Shown piece after piece: positions 22,526-33,152 of a stretch of 64,000 nt of DNA; position 1 is the stretch's first letter; every line of letters starts with the position of its first letter. Made by a program: the position numbers and the translations under genes. Below the pieces are notes generated by a model. The model was not told the origin of the DNA and did not search any database. It saw only the letters and a program-made list of their open reading frames with translations. The stretch is from Paraspadella gotoi (lineage: Eukaryota > Chaetognatha): assembly GCA_051294375.1 (NCBI GenBank), contig CM119263.1, forward strand, positions 3,680,785 through 3,744,784. The letters run 5' to 3'.

Positions 22526-22976
22526 TACCCTCGTTCCACCCGTAAATTATTTTCCTAATGTATGGAAATTTTCAAATCGGGAAATTTTTTTAATTTTGGA
22601 AATTAAAACATAATTAAAAGCAAAAATATTTTTTTAACGATTATTTGATAATTTAGTTCTACCGTTTCAGCATTAATATTTTTATTATTATCATTTTCCC
22701 AGTAGATAGTAAGAAATAAGCGCAAAGATATGTTTACATGGAAAAAAGAATCTTATGCTTGGATTCGTTTGCAATAAAAAAATCCTAATTTTGATGCCAG
22801 AAACTTTTGTATCTTGCGGGAATAAATGTTTTCTCTCTCGGCGAAAAAACAAACAATCGGATTTTTTTTCCCTGTTGCTAGAGAAAAGCAAACTATTTCT
22901 GGAGAAGAAGCACTTTCTGCCAATTTATTGCAGAACATCTGTCGCGAAAGAGGACGGAAAAAAGAGAGGGAGAGAA

Positions 22977-22977
<1 letters not shown>

Positions 22978-23034
<57 letters not shown>
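22978..23034 (+). repeat. (GA)n microsatellite
   Basis: About 28 GA units following AGAAACC. Confidence 0.97.
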
Positions 23035-23037
<3 letters not shown>

Positions 23038-23317
23038 AAGCTTTTTTTTTAATTTGATTTTCTGCTTCCATATAATCCGGAGGTATTGCCATTTAGTGTT
23101 GTTACCATCTGTATGGTATTCCATATTCTACTTTTTGCCTCTTCTTGCATTGACATAGTATTTTGCCATTTCTCTCTTCTACCATCTTCCTACACTGGAA
23201 TTCCTCAGTACCACCCATTGGTCACTGCCGTCAACCCTCTCGTCGTCAAAGAGCATTAACGTTATTTGACCTTCTTCTCCTCTTGGCCCTGGTCGTTCGT
23301 TGGTGCCGTTACTCTCC

Positions 23318-23559
23318 GATTGCTGATGGCGTTTCCCTCGATTGCAGATGCCATTGCTTTGGATTGCAGATGGCGTTGTATTCAATTACAGATGGCGTTG
23401 CCATCCATTTCAGATGCCGTTCCTCTTGTTTGCAGATGGCAATGCCCTCAATTTCAGACACCGTTGCGCTTGATTGCAGATGGCGTTGTCATCAATTGCA
23501 GATGGCGTTGCCCTAGATCGACGATGGCGTTACCCTCGATTTCACAAGGCGTTGCTCTT
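23318..23559 (+). repeat. 22-bp minisatellite, 11 units in perfect register
   Basis: Every unit is exactly 22 bases, built on GATTGCAGATGGCGTTGCCCTC with substitutions only, so indels are selected against or the array is old and stable. Twenty-two is not a multiple of three, yet long plus-strand frames stay open across it, giving 22-residue super-repeats (three units) such as IADGV and CRWRC. I do not recognise a protein. Confidence 0.95.
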
Positions 23560-23740
23560 TTACGGCGTCGCTCGTTTCCGTTAATGATATGATGAGGCCT
23601 TTTATTGGTGGGTCAAAGAGAGAAAAGGATTTTCCTTCATTTGAATCTCTTCGTTTCACTGCGCTGATTTCATTATTTATTATTCAAAAATTTCTTAATT
23701 TGTTATTTTATTTTTTATATTAGATCATTTAAATAATCCC

Positions 23741-23762
23741 GGCGGATGGAAGCCCATCCGCC
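23741..23762 (+). other. Perfect hairpin, 9-bp stem, 4-base loop
   Basis: GGCGGATGG, loop AAGC, then CCATCCGCC. A strong GC-rich stem in AT-rich DNA. Function unknown. Confidence 0.8.
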
Positions 23763-23850
23763 TATTAGCCGGTTCCATCTGAGTCTCGACCAATCAAAAA
23801 GCTTGATTCCATTTCGGTGATTTCTTCCCGAGTCTCCGATCCGGTTCCAA

Positions 23851-23892
23851 GTGGTTCCATGCGATTCCATTCGATTCCATTTGATTCCATAT
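23851..23892 (+). repeat. 10-bp tandem repeat (GATTCCATTC)
   Basis: Four consecutive units of GGTTCCATGC/GATTCCATTC type. Confidence 0.85.
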
Positions 23893-24589
23893 TTTTGAAT
23901 TGCTGGATATTCCTATAATGAGATTGAAGAGCAACTGCGGATTAGCCATGAAAATGATCAGTATCGAGAAAAGGAGAGGGAAAACTAGCGGAGTCGAAGT
24001 TCAAAAGTGAACAGGGTGAAGGAGCGAAAGATAAAGAGCATTGGAGCAGGGGCGGGTAGAGGGGTAGACACCGTTCACGTCGACTTGCCCGCCACTGACG
24101 AAAACAAAGGGGAAGCGAAAAAACGTGCGGAATAAGAGAAAACTAAAAAACAAATTACGAGGACAACAAATTGAAAGTTTATTTTTGCATCGTTGTCATT
24201 CGAGTGATAATTTGTGTAAACTGTGTCATTATTTACAATAAACCGTTTAACCGCTTTTAACCGAAAAATGCGGCGAAAAAAACTAAAATACGTAAATCAT
24301 AATTTGACAAAAGAGCGACCCAATCAAGTTGGTGAAATCAAAAGCGTTGCAGCCAAATAGTCGCGAATTGTTGCATTTGAAACGGTTATGACAAAATGAT
24401 GACAATGAAGACGTGTTGAAATAGCAATGGCAAAAAGAAAAATTCTTTGGCTCATTGATGGAAATAGCACGATTGTGGCAAAATGATGTGATTGGGTCAT
24501 GATGGCAAAATGGTAACGACGAATGGAAAGATGAAGCCGACGTCAAAGCAGAAAAGACGAATCGAGAAATTGGAAGCGTCTCTTAAAAT

Positions 24590-24880
24590 TGGTCGACACC
24601 TCGAGAGAGAAAAATGGAGGAGTAGGAGGAGGAGGAGGAGGAGGAGGAAGAAGATGAAGATGAAGAAAAAATCAACGATGACGACGACGACAAGGACGAT
24701 GACGACGATGACAAAAAAGGAAGAGAAATGTGATGACGATGATAAAGAGAAAGAAAAGGACGACGACGACGACGATGACAACGACGATGAAGACGACGAC
24801 GACTTCGAGAGGAAAAGGACCCGGAAATTTCAGGACTTTCAATGAGGGAGAGGAAAGAATAAGACGACGACAACGACAAC
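24590..24880 (+). repeat. (AGG)n and (GAC)n triplet arrays
   Basis: AGG/GAG triplets, then GACGACGA with ATG interruptions, then CAACAA. A plus-strand frame from 24492 has an ordinary 35-residue start (KPTSKQKRRIEKLEASLKIG) before running into R8, K, T/M and D runs. The start could be a real exon, but the remainder is repeat-encoded. Confidence 0.7.
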
Positions 24881-24949
24881 AACAAAAACCTGGCCCGGAC
24901 AGAATTTTGCATTTTAACAAAAAAAGAGAAAGTCTATGTCGGTATCTGT

Positions 24950-25192
24950 TCTGCACCCTGTAGTTGGAGGGAGACGCTTCGAGCTTACAACAAAATGCAT
25001 TAGACCTCTCAGTACAAAAACGTTGTTAACGAAAGCTAAAGGATCTCTTGCATTTTTACAAAGCAACTTCTGACAAGGATGTAAAAAACTTAGCCTTTTA
25101 TTCAACAACTGTAACGGGACGACCCTGTAGAGAGTCGAGGACAACGAAAAAGACCTCGCGATGCGTCGATGTTAATGTGGATGACCCTGTAT
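24950..25192 (-). repeat. Probable arthropod-type dispersed repeat with ACAGGGT motifs
   Basis: Read on the minus strand, TACAGGGT occurs three times (around 24954-24962, 25122-25129, 25183-25190), once as CTACAGGGTCGTCCCGTTAC. ACAGGGTGTCCC-like motifs are, from general familiarity, common in dispersed repeats of arthropod genomes. The exact family is not assigned and no transposase is present. Confidence 0.35.
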
Positions 25193-25569
25193 CTCGATCA
25201 ACGAAGAAGGAAAAAGAAATCGAGCGGAAAAATTGGAAGGTGGAAGGTGGATGAGAGGGAGGGACTGGGTGGTGGGTGGAGTGGGTGTTGTCGTGGTGGT
25301 TTGGGGTGAGTTGCTGCGGGGGAATAGAGGGCGAGGTTCTACAAAACAAAGGGCGGGGCTCGATCACACTACAGAACCACAAGAGCAAGGACCGAGAACT
25401 TAAAAGCGTCCCCTCTGAAGGGAGAGAAGGTCTGAGTGAACGGGAAAAGAATATTAAAGGCTTAAAAATCTCCAGGAGACTTAAGACTGAGGTGGGTTTA
25501 GGTTTTAAGGGCTTAAAGGGCAAAGGGCTTAAAGTCTCGAGTATTTGAGGGCAAAGGAATTAAATACTC

Positions 25570-25832
25570 GGGAATGGAGGTTGACGAGTGGAGAGAGAAG
25601 AGGGAGAGGGAGAGAAGGGGAGGGAGAGAGGGAGGAGGAAAAGGAGAGGGAGAGTGGGAGGAAGAAGAGGGAAGGAAGAAGAGGAGAGGGAGAGAGGGAA
25701 GAAGAAAAGGAGAGATAGGCGAAGAAGAGGAGAGAGAGAGGAAGAAGGAAGAGGAGAGGAAGAGAGGGAGGAGGAAGAGGACAGGGAGGAGGGGAGGAAT
25801 TGAAAGAAGGAGGACGAAGAAGAGGAAGAGAA
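25570..25832 (+). repeat. Purine-rich (GAGGGA/GGAAGA)n tract
   Basis: Almost pure A/G on the plus strand for about 260 bases. Arg/Glu-rich frames on plus and Ser/Leu/Pro frames on minus are compositional. Confidence 0.9.
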
Positions 25833-25983
25833 ATCAATTGGCGACATTTGTTGTTGTCCTTTTAGTCACCGTCACCTTCGTCGTCGTCGTCGTCCTCATT
25901 CTCATTCGCTGTCAGCAAGAAAAAAAAAACGAAGCTAAAAAAATGTGTTTTTTTTCTCTGATGAAATTGAGGCTGACGAATGA

Positions 25984-26160
25984 CCATTGGGCGCCACCAA
26001 GATCGAACCGGCGCCACTTTTCCACCCGGCGCCCTTTGAATCGATGCTACTGGGCCACCCGGCGCTCTTTGAATCGGCGCTAGTTGGCCACCCGGCGCTC
26101 TTTAACTCGTCGGTCTAAAACGGTGACAGTTTTACACTCGGCGCCTTTTGAATCTGGCGC
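25984..26160 (+). repeat. 33-bp minisatellite with GGCGCC/CGGCGC cores
   Basis: The GAA-type anchor recurs at 26005, 26038, 26071 and 26104, exactly 33 bases apart. A last, offset unit is at 26150. Units contain CCACCCGGCGCTCTTTGAATC. Thirty-three bases equal 11 codons, giving an Arg-rich 11-residue repeat (NRCYWATRRSL) on plus before a stop. Confidence 0.9.
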
Positions 26161-26354
26161 TTTATTGAATTCAGCTCGATGGAAAGAGAAGAGATAATAG
26201 GAACAGACTGTCCAATGTCCAATCACTGTCGTAATTCAACATCAATTCATAGGAAAACCAACAACTCTGCAGAATCGCGACATTGTCGTTGACGCCGTCC
26301 ACAAACGCGACTTGGAGGATTTCAAGGTCCTCCGCTAATCTTTTCGGGATCTGA

Positions 26355-26596
26355 AAAACATGAAAAGATGAAAAAGGAAGTAAAAAAAGGAAAGGAAAAA
26401 GGAAAAAAAAGGAAAAAAAGGAAATAAAAAGAAAGTCAAAAAATGAAAGAAAAGGAAGTAAAAAAAGGAAATAAAAAAAGGAAATAAAAAGGAAGTAAAA
26501 AAAGAAACGAAAAAAGGAAAGAAAACGGAAGTAAAAAAAGGAAAGAAAAAAAGGAAATAAAAAGGAAGACAAAAAAGGAAGTGAAACTGCGAAAAC
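26355..26596 (+). repeat. Purine tract (GGAAATAAAAA)n
   Basis: GGAAAKAAAAAA units of 10-20 bases, directly followed by a dispersed-element copy at 26597, as in the block at 1-500. Confidence 0.85.
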
Positions 26597-26905
26597 CAAG
26601 ATGCGTAATTCCAATGAGTTGCGCCGCCAGTGACTTACTTTTTATGTATATTTTCGGGAGATCAAAGAACTACTAGTACTACAGTGGCAGAATTTGTCTC
26701 TTTCTTTATGAAAAACCAAATTAAATCCGTATTAAAATTTCAGACATGTGATTGATTTTCAAGGTGATTACCTGACTTTACAAGTATGATACATATGGTA
26801 TCATACCAAATATGAACTAAATTGATGACTTATAACCAGAGTTATGAGCATAAGTAGGAAAGACATACCGACCGAAAAGTGACTTATCGAGTTACTCCGC
26901 GAAAG
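26597..26905 (+). repeat. Dispersed element, copy 3 (diverged)
   Basis: Recognised by CAAGATGCGTAATTCCAATG, GTTGCGCCGCCAGTGACTT, then GTAGGAAAGACATACCGACCG and AAAAGTGACTTATCGAGTTAC at the far end. The pentamer zone and most of the tetramer zone are missing, and the terminal hairpin is lost. This is an independent, older insertion. Confidence 0.65.
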
Positions 26906-27039
26906 AAAAAATGGGAAGTAAACATCGAAGTGAAAAACAAAGAAAATAACGCGATTAACATCAGTTGAGGTGGAGAAGTCGACATCAGAGGCAGAAGGAA
27001 TTTGCCGAGGTCAAATTCGCTTCGTGTGAATTTTGAGAT

Positions 27040-27191
<152 letters not shown>

Positions 27192-27734
27192 TTTTATGAC
27201 GGCGTTAAAACGGTTAATGGATCTCAACAGAGAATTAGGTTAAACGAACTAAACTTTGTTATGATTGATGGAATTGACAAAGTAAAATCTATAGTCGGGC
27301 CTGCCGTGAGCAGATCCGACTAAAGCTTTGTGGATTATAAAATTTAAAGTTTTCGATTAAAATTAATTTTTGAAGCCAAAATTGTTGAACTAATCCAGTT
27401 TTTTCGACTTCTTCGGCGCAAGAACTCTACTTTTTTTTCTAAAATAAATATTATTAATATTTTTTATATTAATATTTTTTTCCAGCGTCAAATCAATGGA
27501 AGGTTCAAACCTTTTTGGGTTTTCCTCCTCTACTTTGACGTCCGGTCTTTGGACGAACCGAACCTCAGGTTTTCGTCTAAAGTTGAATTGAGCGAAAACG
27601 TCGATAATATTCGTGACTCGCGGACACATTTTCGATATTTGGGGTGAAAAATTGAAAAAGGCTTGTTAGAAAAAAATATTTTTAAAAATTGTTCAGTGTT
27701 CACTGATTTTCCTATCTTAACATAATGTTATATT

Positions 27735-27990
27735 GTGGCGATATATTCACACCGCCTCACGTCCACCATCCTTCAGCCAAATCCATTGGCTCAGAGCGGG
27801 AACCCACCATCCCAAGCCTAGAGTTCAATCCACAGGCCTCTCGACTTCCCTCTGCGTTGGCAAAGCGAGACCGTCCTAGGGTAACCGCGTCAGTGACTGG
27901 AGGCGTCATTGAGGGTCGGAAGCCCCCAAAGCCAACAGTGAGATGCCCCAGCCCAATGGGCAACACAGGCAACCCGGCTGTTGGCATAAT
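27735..27990. other. GC-rich segment open on both strands, unidentified
   Basis: A sharply bounded GC-richer segment between AT-rich flanks, open for 89 codons on plus (27725-27994) and 76 codons on minus (27757-27987), both without low complexity. Sharp edges and isolation suggest an inserted piece, perhaps a transposon fragment or a processed copy, or a lone exon. It has no hallmark motif. A 100-N gap follows at 28032. Confidence 0.3.
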
Positions 27991-28031
27991 ATAAAATTTA
28001 AATATATATAATTAACATCGTTAGTCCTTAC

Positions 28032-28131
28032 NNNNNNNNNNNNNNNNNNNNNNNNNNNNNNNNNNNNNNNNNNNNNNNNNNNNNNNNNNNNNNNNNNNNN
28101 NNNNNNNNNNNNNNNNNNNNNNNNNNNNNNN
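28032..28131. other. Assembly gap, 100 N
   Basis: Exactly 100 N, a common convention for a gap of unknown size. Confidence 0.99.
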
Positions 28132-28252
28132 TTTTGCTATTCTATTATTTTTCAATCTTTCTTGATTTTTTTAATTTTTTCTTTTCTGGTTCTTTCGTTT
28201 TCTTTCTTTTCTCTTTCTTTTTTTTGGGGGGGGAGGTTTCTCTTCTTTTTAT

Positions 28253-28610
28253 TTTTAGTTGCGCCGCGAGTACTCGCGGACCAACTCTATAAGTCACTTT
28301 TAAGTCGGTCGGTATGTCTGTCGTCAGTCTGTCCCACTTACATTGAAAATACATGTAATTTGCTTATAGTTGGTTGCTCATTTGTTTAGACAGAAAAAAC
28401 CTCAAATCTAATGGACTTTTAGCGCCGCCTTCAGGAATTCCTAAAACTAAAGAATAAAAGCCAGAATTTTGATGCAGTGCATGTCATAAATACATGTGCA
28501 AAAAGTTTTTTAATAATGACATGTCATGTCATGTCATATCATGTCATCAAAGAGAAATACATGTGAAAATAAAGTCACTTGGGCGCAACACATTGGAATT
28601 ATCGTTCTTG
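28253..28610 (-). repeat. Dispersed element, copy 4
   Basis: Best-preserved hairpin end: GTTGCG then the 16-base perfect palindrome CCGCGAGTACTCGCGG (28264-28279), then CCAACT. It continues with the tetramer zone (GGTCGGTATG), GTCCCACTTAC, CTCAAATCTAA, a TGTCA pentamer zone (about 28517-28547) and GCGCAACACATTGG, and ends at CGTTCTTG. No coding capacity. Confidence 0.8.
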
Positions 28611-28795
28611 TTTTTTTACTTCTCATCTTTTCTTCAGATAATTTTCTTCGTCTTTCATTGTAAGTCTTTTTTTTTCTTTTCACCTTTCGTCCTTTTGGAT
28701 TTCCTTCTTTTCCTTTTCTCCTTTCTTCCTTTTCCCCTTTTCCTCCTTTTCCTTTCTTCCTTTCTTTCCCTTTTCTCGCATCTCGGCCAGCAGGT
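28611..28795 (-). repeat. Pyrimidine tract adjoining the element
   Basis: TTTTCCTTTTC-type DNA, that is a GGAAA purine tract on the minus strand, lying on the same side of the element as at copies 1, 2 and 3. Confidence 0.85.
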
Positions 28796-29109
28796 GAACG
28801 CAATCATCGTCTCCGGAAAATTCCATTAACCGTTTGTATAAAATTTTTATCATTGATTTAACATAACTTATATATGGTTTAATAATTTGTATATTACAAT
28901 AAAAACTTATTTTCGACAAGAAAGATTAAAATATACAAAAAAAATGGTTACATGCACCATCGAATTCTAGCAGACTACATTAGCACTAAAATAGCTATGT
29001 ACTTCATTGATTTGTTATAATTTGTTAGTTTTCAACGCTCTAACCATCGTGCGTCTCAAGAAACGTCCAGTACCCCTGCCCCTTCGCTGCATTGGCCCGT
29101 CTCCCCTTC

Positions 29110-29196
29110 CGGCCCCTTGCGTCTCCCCCTTCCGCCCTTGCGGTCTCCCCCCTCCGCCCCCCCTTGCGGTTCTCCCCCTCCGCCCTTGCGGTAGCC
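29110..29196 (+). repeat. ~22-bp GC-rich minisatellite (TCCGCCCTTGCGGTCTCCCC)
   Basis: Four imperfect units, each containing the short palindrome CCGC...GCGG. The 25-N gap at 29218-29242 lies just downstream, so the array may be longer. Confidence 0.8.
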
Positions 29197-29217
29197 AAGG
29201 ACAGAGGCGTATGACGC

Positions 29218-29242
29218 NNNNNNNNNNNNNNNNNNNNNNNNN
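29218..29242. other. Assembly gap, exactly 25 N
   Basis: Follows the GC-rich minisatellite. The sequence beyond is G-rich with repeated GAGGGG motifs. Confidence 0.98.
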
Positions 29243-29537
29243 AAGGCATCGAGAGAGACGCTAAGAAAAGATTTAGGGGGGTAATGAGGATCATGAAAGG
29301 GGCACTGAGGGACGCTCAACGCGAACTGCAGGGGGCCCTTAAGGGTGCATAGACGGTGTTAAGGGGGCAAACAGAAATACTGAGGGGCGGATGAGGGGTA
29401 AAAAGGGGATCACCGAGTGGGCACTAAAGACCGGTGGAAACTGGGCAGAGGGTCGAGTAAACGAGGGTGAGGAAGGGCGTGGCCAAAGCTGAGGCGTCGG
29501 CGTCCCGTCGACTTCTAATTCCCGACTGAAACGAGTT

Positions 29538-29602
29538 GCGTCCGCGAGGTAAGTTAACGCGTCGGTGCGGGTAAGTTCAAGCGTTGGCGAGAGTAAGTTT
29601 TT
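29538..29602 (+). repeat. Three-unit repeat, each ending in GTAAGTT
   Basis: Units of 21-22 bases begin GCGTCCG/GCGTCGG/GCGTTGG and end in GGTAAGTT or AGTAAGTT. The first gives CGAGGTAAGTTAAC, a close match to a 5' splice-site consensus. It may be a duplicated splice donor or chance. Confidence 0.6.
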
Positions 29603-30136
29603 TGACTTCGGGGATAATTTTGATGGCTGGTCTGTTTCCTGTCATTAGCTCGTCTGACGGATTCTTAAGTTGTTAAATTTCGCGTTTATTTCGATACAAG
29701 ACTTATTTTTTTGTGCCAGGTCAATGATAAGGTCAATTATTTGCTCTATTCCTGACCCGGGTCAATGTCGCGGCTTAGTTTGCCCAGACGGTGAGAGGGG
29801 TCAGAAAAGGTGGCAACGAATCGACGTCTGGAGTCAGTGAGATAAAAGTTGTTCTTCCAGAAATTGGCGGAAAAGGAAAAAGGGAAAGACGCGGAAAACT
29901 TATTATAATATAAAATAGATTTATTTTTTTAATAATACTATAATATAAAAAAATATAAACTTCCGAGACCAAAATAATTCGTTTGTACTGCGTTTTGTTT
30001 CAAATAAAAATTTGATAGAGCAATGCTCACATTTCTCTCGGTGAATATAGAAGCCAAAATCTCGTTTACATAATTTATAATCTGGCAAATTTATTTAATA
30101 TGTAAAATAAAAATACAAATTAGCATAAGAAATAAA

Positions 30137-30138
<2 letters not shown>

Positions 30139-30169
<31 letters not shown>

Positions 30170-30411
30170 NNNNNNNNNNNNNNNNNNNNNNNNNNNNNNN
30201 NNNNNNNNNNNNNNNNNNNNNNNNNNNNNNNNNNNNNNNNNNNNNNNNNNNNNNNNNNNNNNNNNNNNNNNNNNNNNNNNNNNNNNNNNNNNNNNNNNNN
30301 NNNNNNNNNNNNNNNNNNNNNNNNNNNNNNNNNNNNNNNNNNNNNNNNNNNNNNNNNNNNNNNNNNNNNNNNNNNNNNNNNNNNNNNNNNNNNNNNNNNN
30401 NNNNNNNNNNN
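30139..30411. other. (CT)n array running into a 242-N gap
   Basis: CT repeats from 30139 meet N at 30170-30411. 29603-30138 is AT-rich DNA with no gene recognised. Confidence 0.97.
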
Positions 30412-30657
30412 TGTTGAAAGATTTAATAATATTTAAAACACTTTATATTTTTTACCGTGTAATTATTTTTTTACTTTCAGTTCTATTTTTAGCTCGTTAA
30501 GGGTTTTGCTCCCTCGGAATTCCTAAGACTCCCCTCCATCCATTTTCGGTCCATTTGCATCGATTTTGTTCGAATTTGAAAAGCGACGACGACAACAACA
30601 ACAACAACGAACTAAAGTCGATATATTCCCGGGCGCGAGGATCGTCTTTGTGTGTGT

Positions 30658-30690
30658 NNNNNNNNNNNNNNNNNNNNNNNNNNNNNNNNN
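30658..30690. other. Assembly gap, 33 N, after TGTGTGT
   Basis: The short TG run before it suggests a microsatellite at the break. Confidence 0.97.
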
Positions 30691-30946
30691 ATGATTAATT
30701 ATGTTTAAATCTTTTGAAGGAAAACAAGAAAAACTAGGAAAAGAGAAAAGCTAAAAAAAATAATAATAATTTTCCGTCTCTATACCCACTGCCAAAGAAA
30801 ATATGTTGAAATATGTATAACAAACAAACAAACGAAAGAATTAAAGACGTTTGAACGTTTTATTTTTTTTTCTGAGGAGATAAAAGAATATCTTTGGAAG
30901 TCTTTACAAAGAATTCTAAAGAAAGGAAAACATACAGAATATGGCT

Positions 30947-31111
30947 NNNNNNNNNNNNNNNNNNNNNNNNNNNNNNNNNNNNNNNNNNNNNNNNNNNNNN
31001 NNNNNNNNNNNNNNNNNNNNNNNNNNNNNNNNNNNNNNNNNNNNNNNNNNNNNNNNNNNNNNNNNNNNNNNNNNNNNNNNNNNNNNNNNNNNNNNNNNNN
31101 NNNNNNNNNNG

Positions 31112-31143
<32 letters not shown>

Positions 31144-31155
31144 GGAGAGAGAGAG
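30947..31155. other. 164-N gap followed by (GA)n
   Basis: N at 30947-31110, then interrupted GA repeats to 31155. The gap probably lies within the array. Confidence 0.97.
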
Positions 31156-31269
31156 TACTACTTCGGTTTTTTAAAAAGATAAATGCTCGCGCATACTTAA
31201 GTACAAGTTCCAGATACCTTTTACCCATATTCACCGTCCTCACCGAATCATTAGGCTACCTTGGCTTCT

Positions 31270-32455
31270 CACTCCCTTTTCCCTTGTGAGTACATCTCCC
31301 CTTTTCCTCTTTTTACTTTTATCTCTTTTTTTTTCTTTCTCACATTTTACCAAATCGATTCTCTTTTCTTTCTCTTTTCCCCAGTCCTACTCTATTTACT
31401 ATTACTACAACTCCAACCTTTACTACTACTACTGCTAACATATTCTCTACATCTTTTACTAATCATTTTCTCAATATTACTTAATCCAATATTCTTCTTC
31501 CCCTATTGTAATTCCTACTTCGCTCTCCTCCCGCCAATTACTTCCACCTCCAAACCATTAATTCCCTTCCCCCACGCCAATTACTTCCACCTCTAAACCA
31601 TTAATTCCCCTCCCCCCACGCCAATTACTTCCACCCCCAAACCATTATTTCCGCCATCTTTTCCACCATATTTTCTTTCCGCACTAACGATTTTCGGAGA
31701 CTCTGTTCGTAGGAAAACGAGTTTCAATCAGCGACAGTCGCCTTCGTCTCTTCTTTCCTCCCATCCTCCTCATCTTCTTTCCTCCCTTCCTCCCTTTTTT
31801 CTTTTCTTATATTGCTCATCCTCTTTCCTCCTTTCCTCTCTTTTTATTTTCTTTTATAGCTCATCTTCTTTCCTCCATTTTTTTTCTTTTATCGCTCATC
31901 TTCTTTCCTCCCTTCCTCCATTTTTTCTTTTCTTATATCGCTCATCTTATTTCCTCTTTTCCTCTCTTTTTCTTTTCTTTTATAGTTCATCTTCTTTTCT
32001 CCTTTCTTTTCTTTGTTGTTTCCCTTTAAAACTTATATTTTTTCTCCCTTCTTTTTCTTCTTCTCTTCTTTTCTCCCTTTCTCCCGTTAATCTTTTCTTT
32101 AACTTTCTATCTTCCTTCCTCCCTTCCTCCCTTTCTTTCATCCGTGATTTTTTCTCTTTTTTAATTTATTCTTTTCTTTTACCGCTTCTACCTTAAAAAG
32201 GATATTCTTTCCTCTCTCAATCTCTTTTCTTCTTTTTTGTGGCTTCTCTTTTTTGCTACTTTAGTCACTTCTTTCTTTTACTTCTTTTTTTTTCTTTTAC
32301 GGTTTCTTTTCCTTCCTCCGTTTCCTTATCCGATTATTTTCCTTCACCAGTCACACAAGTTGTCACTCCTTGACACGTTGGCTCTTCTCATTTTCATCTT
32401 TCCTTTCCTCCATTGCTCCTTTTCCGCCCTCAGTTTCACAGCCTTTCTCTAAATC
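31270..32455 (+). repeat. 1.2-kb pyrimidine-rich region with tandem substructure
   Basis: The plus strand is overwhelmingly C and T. A 43-44 bp repeat (GCCAATTACTTCCACC starting at 31533, 31576, 31620) is followed by units of about 45-50 bases carrying GCTCATCTTCTTTCCTCC (about 31740-32010). Long plus-strand frames rich in Leu, Phe and Ser are compositional. No gene. Confidence 0.85.
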
Positions 32456-32830
32456 ACCTCTCGACTATTTTCACCCCAATTTCCGTTCACTAAACCTCAC
32501 AATTTTATTGCTTCTCCCTACCGATGACTGAATCGGTGAACTACTTCAAAATCAGCCTGAACTTTCCCGGGAAAAAAAAATTCTTAACCCGCAGCTGCTT
32601 CTCTCCCAGACTGATGAGCCTTACCCTGCGGTCCTCACCCGCATAAATCCTGAGAGGCGAACTTCGAGTCGCTTGAATACAGATTAGAAGACGATTTCTC
32701 GCATCAACGGGTTTTTCAGGAAATTGGTGCATCAATGTGTAGATTATGTATGTAAAGTTGATGTAAGGTTTCAGTGGAAATCGAAAGAAAAAAAGTTTAA
32801 AATGTTTGAGATTTGGGAGAAAAATCATGA
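32456..32830. other. Unique DNA, no gene recognised
   Basis: A 95-codon minus-strand frame (32541-32828) has a mixed composition but no domain or start context. Confidence 0.4.
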
Positions 32831-32851
32831 TTAAATTTTGTCTTTTTTGAT

Positions 32852-32948
32852 GGCGACGATGACGACGACGATATCGACGACGACGACGATATCAACGACG
32901 ACGATATCAACGACGACGATATCGACGACGACGAAAATAACGACGAAA
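32852..32948 (+). repeat. (GAC)n repeat with GATATC insertions
   Basis: GACGACGATATCAAC-type units of 15-18 bases. It gives a Ser/Ile repeat on minus. Confidence 0.85.
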
Positions 32949-33093
32949 ACCAACACACTCCATTTATTGTGGATAAAAAAACAAATACCAATTTCATAGA
33001 ATTAATATTGAAATGATTTTCTTTTAAAACGCAGTCAAACTTAAATTACTCTAAATCACGATATCTTCGGTTTTGCCATACTTGTAGGATTTA

Positions 33094-33152
33094 CTCCTTT
33101 AACTTACTCTTTTAGCTTACTCTTTTAACCTACTCCTTTAACTTACTCTTTT
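33094..33152 (+). repeat. 14-bp minisatellite (ACTCCTTTAACTT)
   Basis: Units ACTCYTTTAACYT in tandem. The same unit, on the other strand, fills the centre of the inverted duplication at 44345-44624. Confidence 0.85.

Noticed and set aside
24492-24845. Lys/Asp-rich 117-codon frame resembling a nuclear acidic protein
   Set aside because: All but the first ~35 codons come from AGG and GAC triplet arrays. The opposite strand is equally open as Ser-rich frames.
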